Below, piece by piece: positions 8,527 to 16,973 of a stretch of 53,299 bases of DNA. The stretch is from positions 1 to 53,299 of the forward strand of contig NZ_JAHACR010000006.1 of assembly GCF_018375725.1 (NCBI RefSeq). The letters run 5' to 3'. The notes beneath the pieces were generated by a model. That model saw nothing but the letters and a program-made list of their open reading frames with translations. It searched no databases and had not been told where the DNA came from. Origin of the DNA: Burkholderia sp. Its GTDB lineage: Bacteria > Pseudomonadota > Gammaproteobacteria > Burkholderiales > Burkholderiaceae. The number at the start of each line of letters is the position of its first letter. Positions within the stretch are counted from its first letter, which is position 1. The translations under genes were made by a program, and so were the position numbers.

Positions 8527-8880
8527 ATGACACTCATCCTGACCTGGGTCATCAACGCCCTTGCCCTGCTGATCATCACCTATCTGGTGCCGTCGATTCA
8601 CATCAAGAGCTTCGGCACCGCGCTGATCATCGCGATCGTGCTCGGCCTCATCAACACGGTGATCCGGCCGGTGCTGATCCTGCTGACACTGCCCGTCACG
8701 GTCGTCACGCTCGGGCTGTTCATCCTCGTCGTGAACGCGCTGTGCTTCTGGTTCGCGTCGTCGCTGCTGAAAGGTTTCGAAGTGTCGGGGTTCTGGTCCG
8801 CGTTCTTCGGTTCGATCCTGTACAGCATCGTGTCCTGGCTGCTGTCCGCCCTGATCTTCGGCCAGCGCAACATCGGCTGA
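8527..8880 (+). CDS. Small four-helix membrane protein (YvlD / phage-holin superfamily IV type)
   Basis: A 117-residue protein that is almost entirely hydrophobic, with about four predicted membrane helices and the motif GLINTVIRPVLILLTLPVTV typical of the YvlD/DUF360 group, often labelled 'phage holin family protein'. Its biochemical role is unknown; the holin label reflects remote similarity only. It lies 213 bases after ahcY and 19 bases before metF, an arrangement I remember as common in Burkholderia relatives, so it is probably cotranscribed with the methyl-cycle genes. The intervening 8314-8526 segment is GC-rich and contains repeated GCGGCCCGGCCTACGCGG-like blocks. Confidence 0.85.
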   Translation: MTLILTWVINALALLIITYLVPSIHIKSFGTALIIAIVLGLINTVIRPVLILLTLPVTVVTLGLFILVVNALCFWFASSLLKGFEVSGFWSAFFGSILYSIVSWLLSALIFGQRNIG

Positions 8881-8899
8881 AAGGGTTGAAATCCCCATC

Positions 8900-9730
8900 A
8901 TGAAACCGATCGAACTCTCCTTTGAATTCTTCCCGCCGAAGACGGCGGAAGGCGTCGAGAAGCTGCGCGGGACCCGTGCGCAGCTGATGCCGCTGAAGCC
9001 GAAATTCGTCTCGGTGACGTTCGGCGCAGGCGGCTCGACGCAGCAGGGCACGCTCGATACCGTGCTCGACATGCAGAAGGACGGCCTCGAAGCCGCGCCT
9101 CATCTGTCGTGCATCGGCTCGTCGAAGGACAGCCTGCGCGCGATCCTCGACCAGTACCGCTCGCACGGCATCCGCCACATCGTCGCGCTCCGCGGCGACC
9201 TGCCGTCCGGCATGGGCGAGGTCGGCGAGCTGCGCTACGCGTCCGAGCTGGTCAGCTTCATCCGCGCGGAGCATGGCGACTGGTTCCACATCGAAGTCGC
9301 CGCGTATCCGGAATACCACCCGCAGGCGCGCTCGCCGAAGGCCGATCTCGAGAATTTCGCGCGCAAGGTGAAGGCGGGCGCGAATTCCGCGATCACCCAG
9401 TATTTCTTCAACGCGGACGCGTATTTCCGTTTCGTCGACGATGCGCGCAAGCTCGGCGTCGAGGTGCCGATCGTGCCGGGCATCATGCCGATCACGAACT
9501 TCTCGCAGCTGATGCGCTTCTCGGAAATGTGCGGCGCCGAAGTGCCGCGCTGGGTCGCGCGCCGGCTCGAAAGCTTCGGCGACGATCGCGACGCGATCCG
9601 TGCGTTCGGTGCGGATGTCGTGACGGGCCTGTGCCAGCGTCTCGTCGACGCCGGCGTGCCGGGGCTGCATTTCTATACGCTGAACGGCGCGGCTGCGACC
9701 AAGACGATCTGCGAACGGCTCAGTCTGTAA
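8900..9730 (+). CDS. metF: 5,10-Methylenetetrahydrofolate reductase
   Basis: MetF is the FAD-dependent enzyme that reduces 5,10-methylene-THF to 5-methyl-THF, the methyl donor for remaking methionine from the homocysteine released by AhcY. The 276-residue TIM-barrel protein starts ELSFEFFPPKT and has VTFGAGGST, HLSCIG, ALRGDLP and the ITQYFFNADAYFRFVD segment, all classic MetF motifs. It ends the ahcY operon and is followed by a strong intrinsic terminator at 9754-9788. Confidence 0.98.
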   Translation: MKPIELSFEFFPPKTAEGVEKLRGTRAQLMPLKPKFVSVTFGAGGSTQQGTLDTVLDMQKDGLEAAPHLSCIGSSKDSLRAILDQYRSHGIRHIVALRGDLPSGMGEVGELRYASELVSFIRAEHGDWFHIEVAAYPEYHPQARSPKADLENFARKVKAGANSAITQYFFNADAYFRFVDDARKLGVEVPIVPGIMPITNFSQLMRFSEMCGAEVPRWVARRLESFGDDRDAIRAFGADVVTGLCQRLVDAGVPGLHFYTLNGAAATKTICERLSL

Positions 9731-9753
9731 GCGACTCGCCGCTCGACATGACA

Positions 9754-9788
9754 CGGCCTGCCGGCATTGCCGGCAGGCCGTTTTTTTT
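9754..9788 (+). terminator. Intrinsic terminator of the ahcY-metF operon
   Basis: A perfect 12-bp stem (9754-9765 with 9769-9780, loop ATT) is followed by eight T residues at 9781-9788. It lies 23 bases after the metF stop. Confidence 0.95.
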
Positions 9789-9895
9789 CGCGCGAATCCG
9801 GGAAGAACGTGCCTGGCTGCGCGTAGCGACCGGTGCGGATTGCGTGACACGTTGCGCACCGTCGCGACCGCACACGCCGGAACGGCGCGCGCGCA

Positions 9896-11371
9896 TCACG
9901 GCTGTGCCTGCGTCAGCGGCGGGCGCCTGTCGAACCACGGCCGCGCCTGTTCGAACTGCCGCGCGAGCCTGAGCAGCAGCGCGTCGTCGCCGTGGCGCGC
10001 GGCGAACTGCACGCCGACCGGCAGCCCGCGCGCATTCCAGTAGAGCGGCACCGACATCGCCGGCTGACCGGTCAGGTTGAAAAGCTCGGTGCAGCCGGCC
10101 CACGCGAACGCCTTCTGTGACGACTTCGCGAGCATTTCCTTCAAGAGCGGCTTGAGCGGCAACGCCGCGAGAATCTTCATCTGCGCCTGTTCGAACGGCG
10201 TTGGCAGCATCGAGCCGATCTTGACGGGCGGCCCCGCGAGCGACGCGCACAGAATCACGTCGTAGCGTGCGACGAGGCTGGCGATCTGCGCGGTCAACTG
10301 TCGCTGAAATTCGAGCGCTTCCGGTAGTCGCTCGCGCCCGAGCCGTTTGCCGACGACGGCCATCGCCCACGACGCGGGTTCGAATTCGCTGCGCCGCGGC
10401 GTGCGGCCGGTCCGTTGCCGTGCGCCGAGCACCATCTCGTCGGCGATCGTCGACCACAGCGTCAGAAAAATCTCGCCGGCGCGCGCGAAGTCGATGTTCA
10501 GCATGGCCGGCTCGACGTGATGGCCGAGCGACGCGGCGAGCGCGGCGGCATCGTCGAGCGCCGCGCGGGCGTCGTCATCGAGCGCGGGCGCGAACATCGG
10601 ATCAACGACGAGCCCGATCCGCAGCGGCTCGGGCGGCGTGTCGAGCGCGCCGAGGAACGTGCCGGGCGCGCCCGGCGGCAGTGTCTGGCCGGTCGTGACG
10701 TCGAGCAGCAGCGCGCTGTCGCGCACGCTGCGTGCGACCGCGTGCTGGACGACGAGATCGCCGTTCATCTGCCGGTCGACCAGCGCGGGGTTGCGGCTCG
10801 GCTTGAGGCCGAACAGCCCGCAGCACGATGCGGGGATGCGGATCGAGCCGCCGCCGTCGGACGCGTGCGCGAGCGGCACGATCCCGGCCGCGACGGCCGC
10901 GGCCGCGCCGCCGCTCGAGCCGCCCGGCGTGTGATCGAGGTTCCACGGATTGCGGCATGCGCCGAACAGCTCCGGCTCCGTGTACGGCATCTGGCCGAAT
11001 TCCGGCGTGTTGGTCTTGCCGAAGACATTGAGTCCGGCGGCACGGCTTTTCGCGATCAGCGGCGAATCGGCGGCGGGCACGAAGTAGCGGTAATGGCGGC
11101 TGCCCATCGACATCGGCAGGCCGGCCACGGCCGCGTCGAGATCCTTGACGAGATACGGCACGCCGGCGAACGGGCCGTCGGGCGCGTGCATCGTGGCCGC
11201 GCGCTCGCGCGCCGCATCGTAGTCGCGCAGCACGATCGCGTTGATCGCGGGATTGACGGCTTCGGCCTGCGCGATCGCGGCATCGATCAATTCGCGCGGG
11301 CTGACCTGACGTTGGCGGACGAGATCGGCGAGGCCGATGGCGTCGTGAGCGAGATAGTCCGGATGTACCAC
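9896..11371 (-). CDS. Amidase signature-family hydrolase
   Basis: A 491-residue amidase-signature enzyme (the family includes GatA, fatty-acid amide hydrolase and 6-aminohexanoate-cyclic-dimer hydrolase). The Ser-cisSer-Lys triad is readable: Lys76 in VPYLVKDLD, the Gly/Ser loop PGGSSGG around residues 149-155, and the nucleophile Ser176 in SDGGGSIRIP. The substrate cannot be read from the sequence. It is not GatA, because no gatC or gatB neighbour is present. It lies 84 bases downstream of the dienelactone hydrolase gene on the same strand, so the two may be cotranscribed in a small catabolic unit. Confidence 0.92.
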   Translation of the reverse strand: MVHPDYLAHDAIGLADLVRQRQVSPRELIDAAIAQAEAVNPAINAIVLRDYDAARERAATMHAPDGPFAGVPYLVKDLDAAVAGLPMSMGSRHYRYFVPAADSPLIAKSRAAGLNVFGKTNTPEFGQMPYTEPELFGACRNPWNLDHTPGGSSGGAAAAVAAGIVPLAHASDGGGSIRIPASCCGLFGLKPSRNPALVDRQMNGDLVVQHAVARSVRDSALLLDVTTGQTLPPGAPGTFLGALDTPPEPLRIGLVVDPMFAPALDDDARAALDDAAALAASLGHHVEPAMLNIDFARAGEIFLTLWSTIADEMVLGARQRTGRTPRRSEFEPASWAMAVVGKRLGRERLPEALEFQRQLTAQIASLVARYDVILCASLAGPPVKIGSMLPTPFEQAQMKILAALPLKPLLKEMLAKSSQKAFAWAGCTELFNLTGQPAMSVPLYWNARGLPVGVQFAARHGDDALLLRLARQFEQARPWFDRRPPLTQAQP

Positions 11372-11455
11372 AGTCTCCCCTTTTGCTTTGTTATGTCGGG
11401 TGGCGATGAACGGAACGTGCGCGAGCCCGGTGCGTGCGCCGGGCTCGCGCCGGCA

Positions 11456-12148
11456 TTACAGATGCTCGGCGAGGAAAATCAGCGTGCGGCCGTGCGCGAG
11501 CGCGGCGGCGCGCTGGTTGTACGACGCCCGATCCGGGCAGTTGAAGCCGTGCTCGGCGCCCGGATACACATGGAAGGTCGCGTTGCGGCGGCCGGCGAAG
11601 CGCGCCTCGACCTGCTCGACCGCCGACAGCGGAATGCCGTGATCGTTTTCCGCGTAATGGAACAGGATCGGCTGCGTGATCTCGTCCGCGACATCGAGCG
11701 CGTTCTGGATGCCGCCGCCGTAATACGCGACGGTCGCATCTACCTTGCCGGCCGCGGCCGCGAGATACGCGAGGCGGCCGCCGAAGCAGTAGCCGATCGC
11801 GGCGACCCGGCCTTCGACTTCCGGCCGCGCGCGCAGCAGATCGGCGGCGGCGCCGATGTCCGCGACCGCGAGGTTCACGTCGGTCTTCTGCAGCAGCTCG
11901 ATGCCGGTGTCGCGGTCCGCGCCTTCGTAGGCCAGCTCGACGCGGGGCCGGGTGCGCCAGAACACGTCCGGCGCGAGCGCGACGTAGCCGTCGGCCGCAT
12001 ACTGGTCGGCGACCGCGCGGATATGCGCGTTCACGCCGAAGATCTCCTGGATGATGATGACGGCCGGTCCGTTGCTGCGCTTAGGCAGCGCGAGGTAGCC
12101 GCCGAAGCGGTCGTTACCGGTCGGGATGTCGATCCATTGGGCAGTCAC
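11456..12148 (-). CDS. Dienelactone hydrolase family protein
   Basis: A 230-residue alpha/beta hydrolase of the dienelactone hydrolase family, cytoplasmic. The Cys-Asp-His triad is visible: Cys121 in AIGYCFGGR, Asp169 in YAENDHGIP, and His200 in YPGAEHGFN. The oxyanion region IIIQEIFGVN is also typical. True ClcD enzymes act in chlorocatechol breakdown, but no other catechol-pathway gene is nearby, so the natural substrate is unknown. It faces away from the binding-protein gene across a 604-base gap and precedes the amidase gene. Confidence 0.92.
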   Translation of the reverse strand: MTAQWIDIPTGNDRFGGYLALPKRSNGPAVIIIQEIFGVNAHIRAVADQYAADGYVALAPDVFWRTRPRVELAYEGADRDTGIELLQKTDVNLAVADIGAAADLLRARPEVEGRVAAIGYCFGGRLAYLAAAAGKVDATVAYYGGGIQNALDVADEITQPILFHYAENDHGIPLSAVEQVEARFAGRRNATFHVYPGAEHGFNCPDRASYNQRAAALAHGRTLIFLAEHL

Positions 12149-12752
12149 GTTGTACTCCTGGCGAGCGAGGCAGCATCGCGTGCGCCTCGATGAGGTAAAA
12201 GGGGCGGGTCAGTGTGCCATCAATCGCCAGGTGCCGCAGTCTGGGCTCGGTGCGGTGGCGTGGCGACATGCCACCGCGCAACGGGCGGCGTGCTCGACGC
12301 GCGAATGGCGCGCGGCGGCCTGATCGAAAACTGCACCGATTCGAATAGGACGCCAGGGCGCATGCCGGCATGCGCGTTTCGTTTCAATTAACGATCCTAT
12401 CCGCCAATACCGATTCGAAACACCGAGGAAACACTTTAAACAGGCCTTTCGCCTGCCGTGAAAAACTAGCGGAAACCCTTATCCCACGGGGATTGCGGCG
12501 ATATTCGAGCATGTATTTCAACCTGCCTGAATCGGTAGTGTTACCACTACCTCAAAAAAGTCCCACAAATTAATTTGATCGCCTACACTGGCCCGCAAGT
12601 ACGGTCGGGCAGCTGCTAAAAGCGGCGGTTTCACGTGCTTGAGGCCAAGTGCATGAACGATGCAACCGGCGAATCGTCCAGTGATGCAAACACGGGGATG
12701 GCAGCGGGGCACCGGGCGATGGCGTTTTTTGGGACCGAAACTGGAGACTTAC
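12149..12752. other. 604-base divergent intergenic region
   Basis: No convincing gene. The right half is AT-richer than the surroundings and probably carries promoters for both flanking genes. A perfect 7-bp inverted repeat, GGTAGTG-TTAC-CACTACC, lies at 12534-12551 and could be an operator or a small hairpin. I could not assign a -35/-10 pair with confidence. Confidence 0.5.
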
Positions 12753-13895
12753 ATGAATATCAAGATGCAAAAGCTGTTGCCGATCACTGCAGCGGCGATG
12801 CTGTGTGCTGCTGCCGCAAGCAACGCGTCCGCCGATCAAGTCATCAAGATCGGCCACGTCGCGCCGTTGACGGGCGGTATTGCACACCTGGGCAAGGATA
12901 ACGAAAACGGCGCACGTCTCGCAGTCGAGGAGATCAACGCCAAGGGTCTCACGATCGGCGGCCAGAAGATCACGCTGCAACTCGATCCGCAGGACGACGC
13001 GGCCGACCCGCGTCAGGCAACGCAAGTGGCGCAGAAGCTCGTCGACGACAAGGTTGTCGCGGTGATCGGCCACCTGAACTCGGGCACGTCGATCCCGGCT
13101 TCGAAGATCTACAGCGATGCGGGCATCGTGCAGATCTCGCCGTCGGCGACCAACCCGGCCTACACGCAACAGGGCTTCAAGACGACGTACCGCGTCGTGG
13201 CGACCGATGCGCAGCAAGGTCCGGCACTGGCCGACTATGCGCACAAGAAGGGCATCAAGAGCGTCGCGGTGGTCGACGATTCGACCGCTTACGGCCAGGG
13301 TCTCGCGAACGAGTTCGAGAAGAAGGCCAAGTCGCTCGGCCTGAAGGTGGTGTCGCATGACGCGACGAACGACAAGGCGGTCGACTTCCGCGCGATTCTG
13401 ACCAAGATCAAGGGCGAGAATCCGGACGCGATCATGTACGGCGGCATGGACGCGACGGGCGGCCCGTTCGCGAAACAGGCGAAGCAGCTCGGCCTGCGCG
13501 CGAAGATTCTCGCGGGCGACGGCGTATGCACGGAAAAGCTGGCCGACCTGGCCGGCGACGCGACCGACAACGTCGTATGCTCGGAAGCGGGCGCTTCGCT
13601 CGAGAAGATGCCGGGCGGCGGCGCGTTCAAGGCGAAGTACCAGAAGCGCTTCGGTCAGCCGATCCAGATCTACGCACCGTTCACGTATGACGCGGTCTAT
13701 ATCGTCGTCGATGCGATGAAGCGTGCGAATTCGACCGAGCCGGCGAAGATCCTCGGCGAAATGCCGAAGACGAACTACACGGGCGTGATCGGCACGACGA
13801 CCTTCGATTCGAAGGGCGATCTGCAGCACGGCGTGATTTCGCTCTACAACTACAAGAGCGGCAAGAAGACGCTGCTCGACGAAGTGAAGATGTAA
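12753..13895 (+). CDS. Branched-chain amino-acid ABC transporter substrate-binding protein (LivK type)
   Basis: A 380-residue periplasmic binding protein of the Leu/Ile/Val family. A signal peptide spans about residues 1-27 (cleavage after SNASA), followed by the mature start DQVIKIGHVAPLTGG characteristic of LivJ/LivK. The two lobes include HLNSGTSIPASKIY and AIMYGGMDATGGP. ATG 12753 is preferred because GGAG lies six bases upstream and the signal peptide begins there; the open frame extends further upstream. No permease or ATPase genes adjoin, so it must work with a transporter encoded elsewhere. It is followed by its own terminator. Confidence 0.93.
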   Translation: MNIKMQKLLPITAAAMLCAAAASNASADQVIKIGHVAPLTGGIAHLGKDNENGARLAVEEINAKGLTIGGQKITLQLDPQDDAADPRQATQVAQKLVDDKVVAVIGHLNSGTSIPASKIYSDAGIVQISPSATNPAYTQQGFKTTYRVVATDAQQGPALADYAHKKGIKSVAVVDDSTAYGQGLANEFEKKAKSLGLKVVSHDATNDKAVDFRAILTKIKGENPDAIMYGGMDATGGPFAKQAKQLGLRAKILAGDGVCTEKLADLAGDATDNVVCSEAGASLEKMPGGGAFKAKYQKRFGQPIQIYAPFTYDAVYIVVDAMKRANSTEPAKILGEMPKTNYTGVIGTTTFDSKGDLQHGVISLYNYKSGKKTLLDEVKM

Positions 13896-13917
13896 TCGAG
13901 CGGTCGACAGAAGGGGG

Positions 13918-13957
13918 AGAAGCGCGCATGCGGCAACGCTTGCGCGCTTCTTTTTTT
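13918..13957 (+). terminator. Intrinsic terminator after the binding-protein gene
   Basis: An 11-bp stem, AGAAGCGCGCA (13918-13928) with TGCGCGCTTCT (13941-13951), ends in a run of seven T at 13951-13957. Confidence 0.93.
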
Positions 13958-13974
13958 AGGGTGGCGGGCCGGCG

Positions 13975-15177
13975 TCAGACCTTCAGGCGGGCGAGCACCC
14001 GCGGCGCGACGGCCGCGACGAGCGCGGCGCACAGCGCGACGACCGACAAACCGACCGTCAGGTTCGCCACCTGCGCGACCGCCCCGATTGCCACCGGGCC
14101 GAACAGCAGCCCGAAATAGGCGAGTCCGGCGACGTGCGCGAGCCCTTCGGCTGCGTGGATGCCCTTCACGCGTGCCGCGGCGGCAAACAGCACCGGCATC
14201 ATGTTCGCCAGGCCGAGGCCCATCAGTGTGAAGCCCGTCAGCGCGGCGGCCGGGTAGGGCAGCAGCAGGGCGCCGATCATGCCCGCGCAGGCGAGCGAGG
14301 CGCTTGCGAACACGAGCTGCGGCGCGCCGAAGCGGGCGCGCACCTTGTCGCCTGCGAAACGCGCGGCTGCCATCCCGCCCGAGAACGCGGCGTAGGCCGC
14401 GCTCGCGAGCGCGGGGCTCGCCGCGACGACGTCGCGCATATAGACCGTCGCCCAGTCGTACATCGCGCCTTCGGCAATCAGTGCGACGAGCGCGATGCCG
14501 CCGAGCATCCACAGTGCGGGCGAGCGCCAGCGGTTGCCGCTGCCATGCGCGTGCGCGTGATGCGGGATATGCGGCAGCACCGCCGGGCATGCGACGACGA
14601 GCACGGTGGCGCCGACGCCCGCGGCGAGCGCGAGATGCAGGGCGGGCGGCATGCCGGCCGACAGCAGTGCGCCGCCGGCGGCTGCGCCGGCCATTCCGCC
14701 GATGCTGAACATCCCGTGCAGCATCGACATGACCGGCTTGCCGAGCGCGATTTCGACCGCGCTCGCCTCGGCGTTCATCGCGACGTCGAGCGTTGCCATC
14801 GAAAAGCCGAACAGGGCGAGCACGGCGAGCAACAGCGGGAAGTCCGGCACGACGAGGATCAGCGCCGCGCAAGCCGACATCGCCAGCCCGCCCGCGAGAC
14901 ACGCGGTACGTGAGCCGACGCGCGCGATCCAGCGGGCGACCGTCAGCATCGCGGCGATCGAGCCGCCGGCGACCGCAAACAGCGCGACGGACAGCATCGC
15001 CGGGCTCAGTGCGAACATGTCGCGCACGGTCGGCACGTGTACGCCCCACGACGCGTACATCATGCCGGCGACGAAGAAGAGCGCCATCGTGGCGGTGCGC
15101 GCCCGTTGACGTACCGGAAGGGAAAGCGTGCGGTGTGCTGCCGGCGGCGCGGCAAGTTCGGGTGAGGCGTCGGACAC
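13975..15177 (-). CDS. MFS transporter (YbjJ-like)
   Basis: A 400-residue major facilitator protein with about twelve hydrophobic segments and a central cytoplasmic loop containing a His-rich stretch (PHIPHHAHAHGSG). The N-terminal half has YASWGVHVPTVRD and the segment AMNAEASAVE, reminiscent of the YbjJ/fucose-permease-like branch. Substrate unknown. It diverges from the HugZ-like gene; the 199-base gap holds both promoters. It converges on the binding-protein gene, whose terminator lies between them. Confidence 0.88.
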   Translation of the reverse strand: MSDASPELAAPPAAHRTLSLPVRQRARTATMALFFVAGMMYASWGVHVPTVRDMFALSPAMLSVALFAVAGGSIAAMLTVARWIARVGSRTACLAGGLAMSACAALILVVPDFPLLLAVLALFGFSMATLDVAMNAEASAVEIALGKPVMSMLHGMFSIGGMAGAAAGGALLSAGMPPALHLALAAGVGATVLVVACPAVLPHIPHHAHAHGSGNRWRSPALWMLGGIALVALIAEGAMYDWATVYMRDVVAASPALASAAYAAFSGGMAAARFAGDKVRARFGAPQLVFASASLACAGMIGALLLPYPAAALTGFTLMGLGLANMMPVLFAAAARVKGIHAAEGLAHVAGLAYFGLLFGPVAIGAVAQVANLTVGLSVVALCAALVAAVAPRVLARLKV

Positions 15178-15376
15178 GGAAGGCTCGTCGGAATGAAATA
15201 ATCGGTGCGCATGTGCGCCAAAATAAGCGATCCGTCACGCGCACCGAATCGTGCGGCGCGGCTGGCGCGGGCGCTTGCGATGGGTCCGATTCTATCGAAG
15301 CGCCGGCCGCCACGTCCGGTCGGCGCTCGCGCGCGACATGCGGCACGGCACACCGATTCCGATTGCAGGAGTTCTC

Positions 15377-16036
15377 GTGAACATTGATCCCGTCCTTCCG
15401 CTGCACCTGTTGCATCGCTGCGCACTCGCGACGCTCGCCACGCATACGCGCGAGCCGCAAGGCTTTCCCTATCCGACCGTCGTGCCGTTCGCGCCCGACG
15501 CGCGTCACCGGCCGGTGATTCTCGTGAGCCACCTCGCCGAACACACGCGCAATCTCGACACCGATCCGCGCGCAGGTTTTCTCGTGGTCGATGCGCCGGA
15601 CGGCGACGTGCTGAGCGCCGAGCGCGCGACGCTGCTCGGCCGCTTCACGCCGGTCGACGCCGATCCGCATCTCGTCGCGCGCTACCTGCGCTACGAGCCG
15701 GGCGCGGAGCGTTATCTCGCGCTCGGCGATTTCGCATTCTGGGCGCTCGACATCGAGCGGCTGCGCTATATCGGCGGGTTCGGCCGCATGGGCTGGGTCG
15801 ACGGCACGGCGCTCGATGCGCTTGCGCCGCTCGCCTTCGATGAAGAGCGCGTGCTCTGGGACGCATACGAAGCCGACGCCGGGTGGCGTCCCGATCTCGC
15901 GCTGCTCGGCGTGGATCGCTATGGCGCCGACTGGCGGCACGAGGGCCGGCGAGTGCGGACGGCGTTCGATGCACCTCAGACGGAAGCGGATGCGTTGCGC
16001 CAGTCGCTTGTCTCGTGTGCGCGGCAGTTGATTTGA
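15377..16036 (+). CDS. HugZ-like FMN-binding split-barrel protein
   Basis: A 219-residue member of the pyridoxamine-5'-phosphate-oxidase-like split-barrel superfamily, closest by eye to HugZ/haem-utilisation proteins. The N-terminal barrel runs from CALATLATHTREPQGFPYPT through VSHLAEHTRNLDTDPRAGFL to GRFTPV. The C-terminal part contains YIGGFGRMGWVDG, typical of this group. The likely role is FMN- or haem-related oxidoreduction. GTG 15377 is chosen because AGGAG is five bases upstream (15367-15371) and the conserved fold starts directly after. An octamer tandem repeat begins 24 bases after the stop. Confidence 0.85.
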   Translation: MNIDPVLPLHLLHRCALATLATHTREPQGFPYPTVVPFAPDARHRPVILVSHLAEHTRNLDTDPRAGFLVVDAPDGDVLSAERATLLGRFTPVDADPHLVARYLRYEPGAERYLALGDFAFWALDIERLRYIGGFGRMGWVDGTALDALAPLAFDEERVLWDAYEADAGWRPDLALLGVDRYGADWRHEGRRVRTAFDAPQTEADALRQSLVSCARQLI

Positions 16037-16060
16037 GACGGATAGACGTTTGTCTTGCAA

Positions 16061-16124
16061 TCAAGGCATCAAGGCATCAAGGCATCAAGGCATCAAGGCA
16101 TCAAGGCATCAAGGCATCAAGGCG
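16061..16124 (+). repeat. Octamer tandem repeat, (TCAAGGCA)x8
   Basis: Eight consecutive 8-base units: seven perfect TCAAGGCA copies and a last copy ending in G. The array lies just downstream of the HugZ-like gene and upstream of the H-NS gene. Being a non-triplet perfect repeat, it is a likely slipped-strand mutation site and would suit strain typing. Confidence 0.97.
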
Positions 16125-16445
16125 TCCAGACGGCCCTTTGCGTATCTTGTCGTCAGATGAGAACTTTCATTTTTAGAGATGCAGGGTAATTGCGTATATT
16201 GATAACCTCAATGCGTGCCGTCTTATGTCCTAATCTGCATGTTAGGACTGGAGTAATTGAAAGATGCAAATCCGGTCAAAATGACACAAATGAAAATGTA
16301 ATGTGGGATCGGTAGTTTCATTGATTCGTACTCAATCAATTCTGTTTTGTGTTAATCTCTGCGCTCAAAAGCCGAGGTAGTGATATTTTTGAATGGCAAG
16401 CCGGCTCAAGAACGGTGTCATTTGGTCAGATCTGAAAGGAAAACC
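16125..16445 (+). promoter_or_regulatory. AT-rich upstream region of the H-NS-like gene with two inverted repeats
   Basis: This stretch is distinctly AT-rich for the window and holds no gene. It contains GTCCTAA-N8-TTAGGAC (16227-16248) and ATTGATT-N7-AATCAAT (16320-16340), both perfect 7-bp dyads suitable for dimeric regulators. H-NS-type genes are commonly autoregulated through AT-rich curved DNA. A ribosome site, GAAAGGA, lies at 16434-16440. Confidence 0.55.
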
Positions 16446-16739
16446 ATGTCTTCTTACAAGGACCTGCTGGCCCAGCGAGAGAAGCTGGAGAAGCAAATCG
16501 AAGAAGCGAAGGCGCGCGAATACGCCGAAGTGCTCAATGACGTGAAGCAGAAAATCGCCGATTACGGATTTACGCTCGCCGAACTCGGCCTGAGCCGCGT
16601 GAAAGCCGGCAAGATCGGCCGTCCGCGTGCCGGCGTCGCAGCGAAGTATCGCGATCCGGAAACCGGTGCGACGTGGTCGGGCCGTGGCAAACCGCCGCGC
16701 TGGATCGCAGGCAAGGATCGCGAGCAGTTCGCAATTTAA
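16446..16739 (+). CDS. H-NS family nucleoid-associated protein
   Basis: A 97-residue H-NS/HvrA-type protein. The N-terminal half is a coiled coil for dimerisation (LLAQREKLEKQIEEAKAREY). The C-terminal half carries the DNA-binding core YRDPETGATWSGRGKPPRW, with the RGKPP minor-groove hook that recognises AT-rich DNA. Such proteins silence horizontally acquired genes. ATG 16446 gives the standard N-terminus and has GAAAGGA five bases upstream. It is monocistronic, with a terminator 20 bases after the stop. Burkholderia carry many paralogues, so a specific name is not justified. Confidence 0.95.
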   Translation: MSSYKDLLAQREKLEKQIEEAKAREYAEVLNDVKQKIADYGFTLAELGLSRVKAGKIGRPRAGVAAKYRDPETGATWSGRGKPPRWIAGKDREQFAI

Positions 16740-16759
16740 ACATTCGTTTAAATTTGCAG

Positions 16760-16796
16760 AAAAAGCCACGACCCGTGACGGGTGCGTGGCTTTTTG
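16760..16796 (+). terminator. Intrinsic terminator of the H-NS-like gene
   Basis: The stem AAAGCCACG/CGTGGCTTT with an inner ACCCG/CGGGT helix (16762-16793) is followed by a T-run at 16791-16795. Confidence 0.93.
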
Positions 16797-16973
16797 CTTT
16801 TGATGCGGTTGCCGGCCGTGCATACGCTCAGCCGGCTGTCGTGAACCGGCGTGAATGCAAATGCGAGCTGTTCGCATAACCGTTTGATTTGAATGGGGAT
16901 TTTTCGGGTGTTGGCGAGGTGTGACGCGCGGGTTTGATAGAATTCACTCTCCAGCCTCGATATCTCATATTTC

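Noticed and set aside
16061..16124. CRISPR array
   Set aside because: The units are 8 bases with no spacers, so it is a simple tandem repeat.
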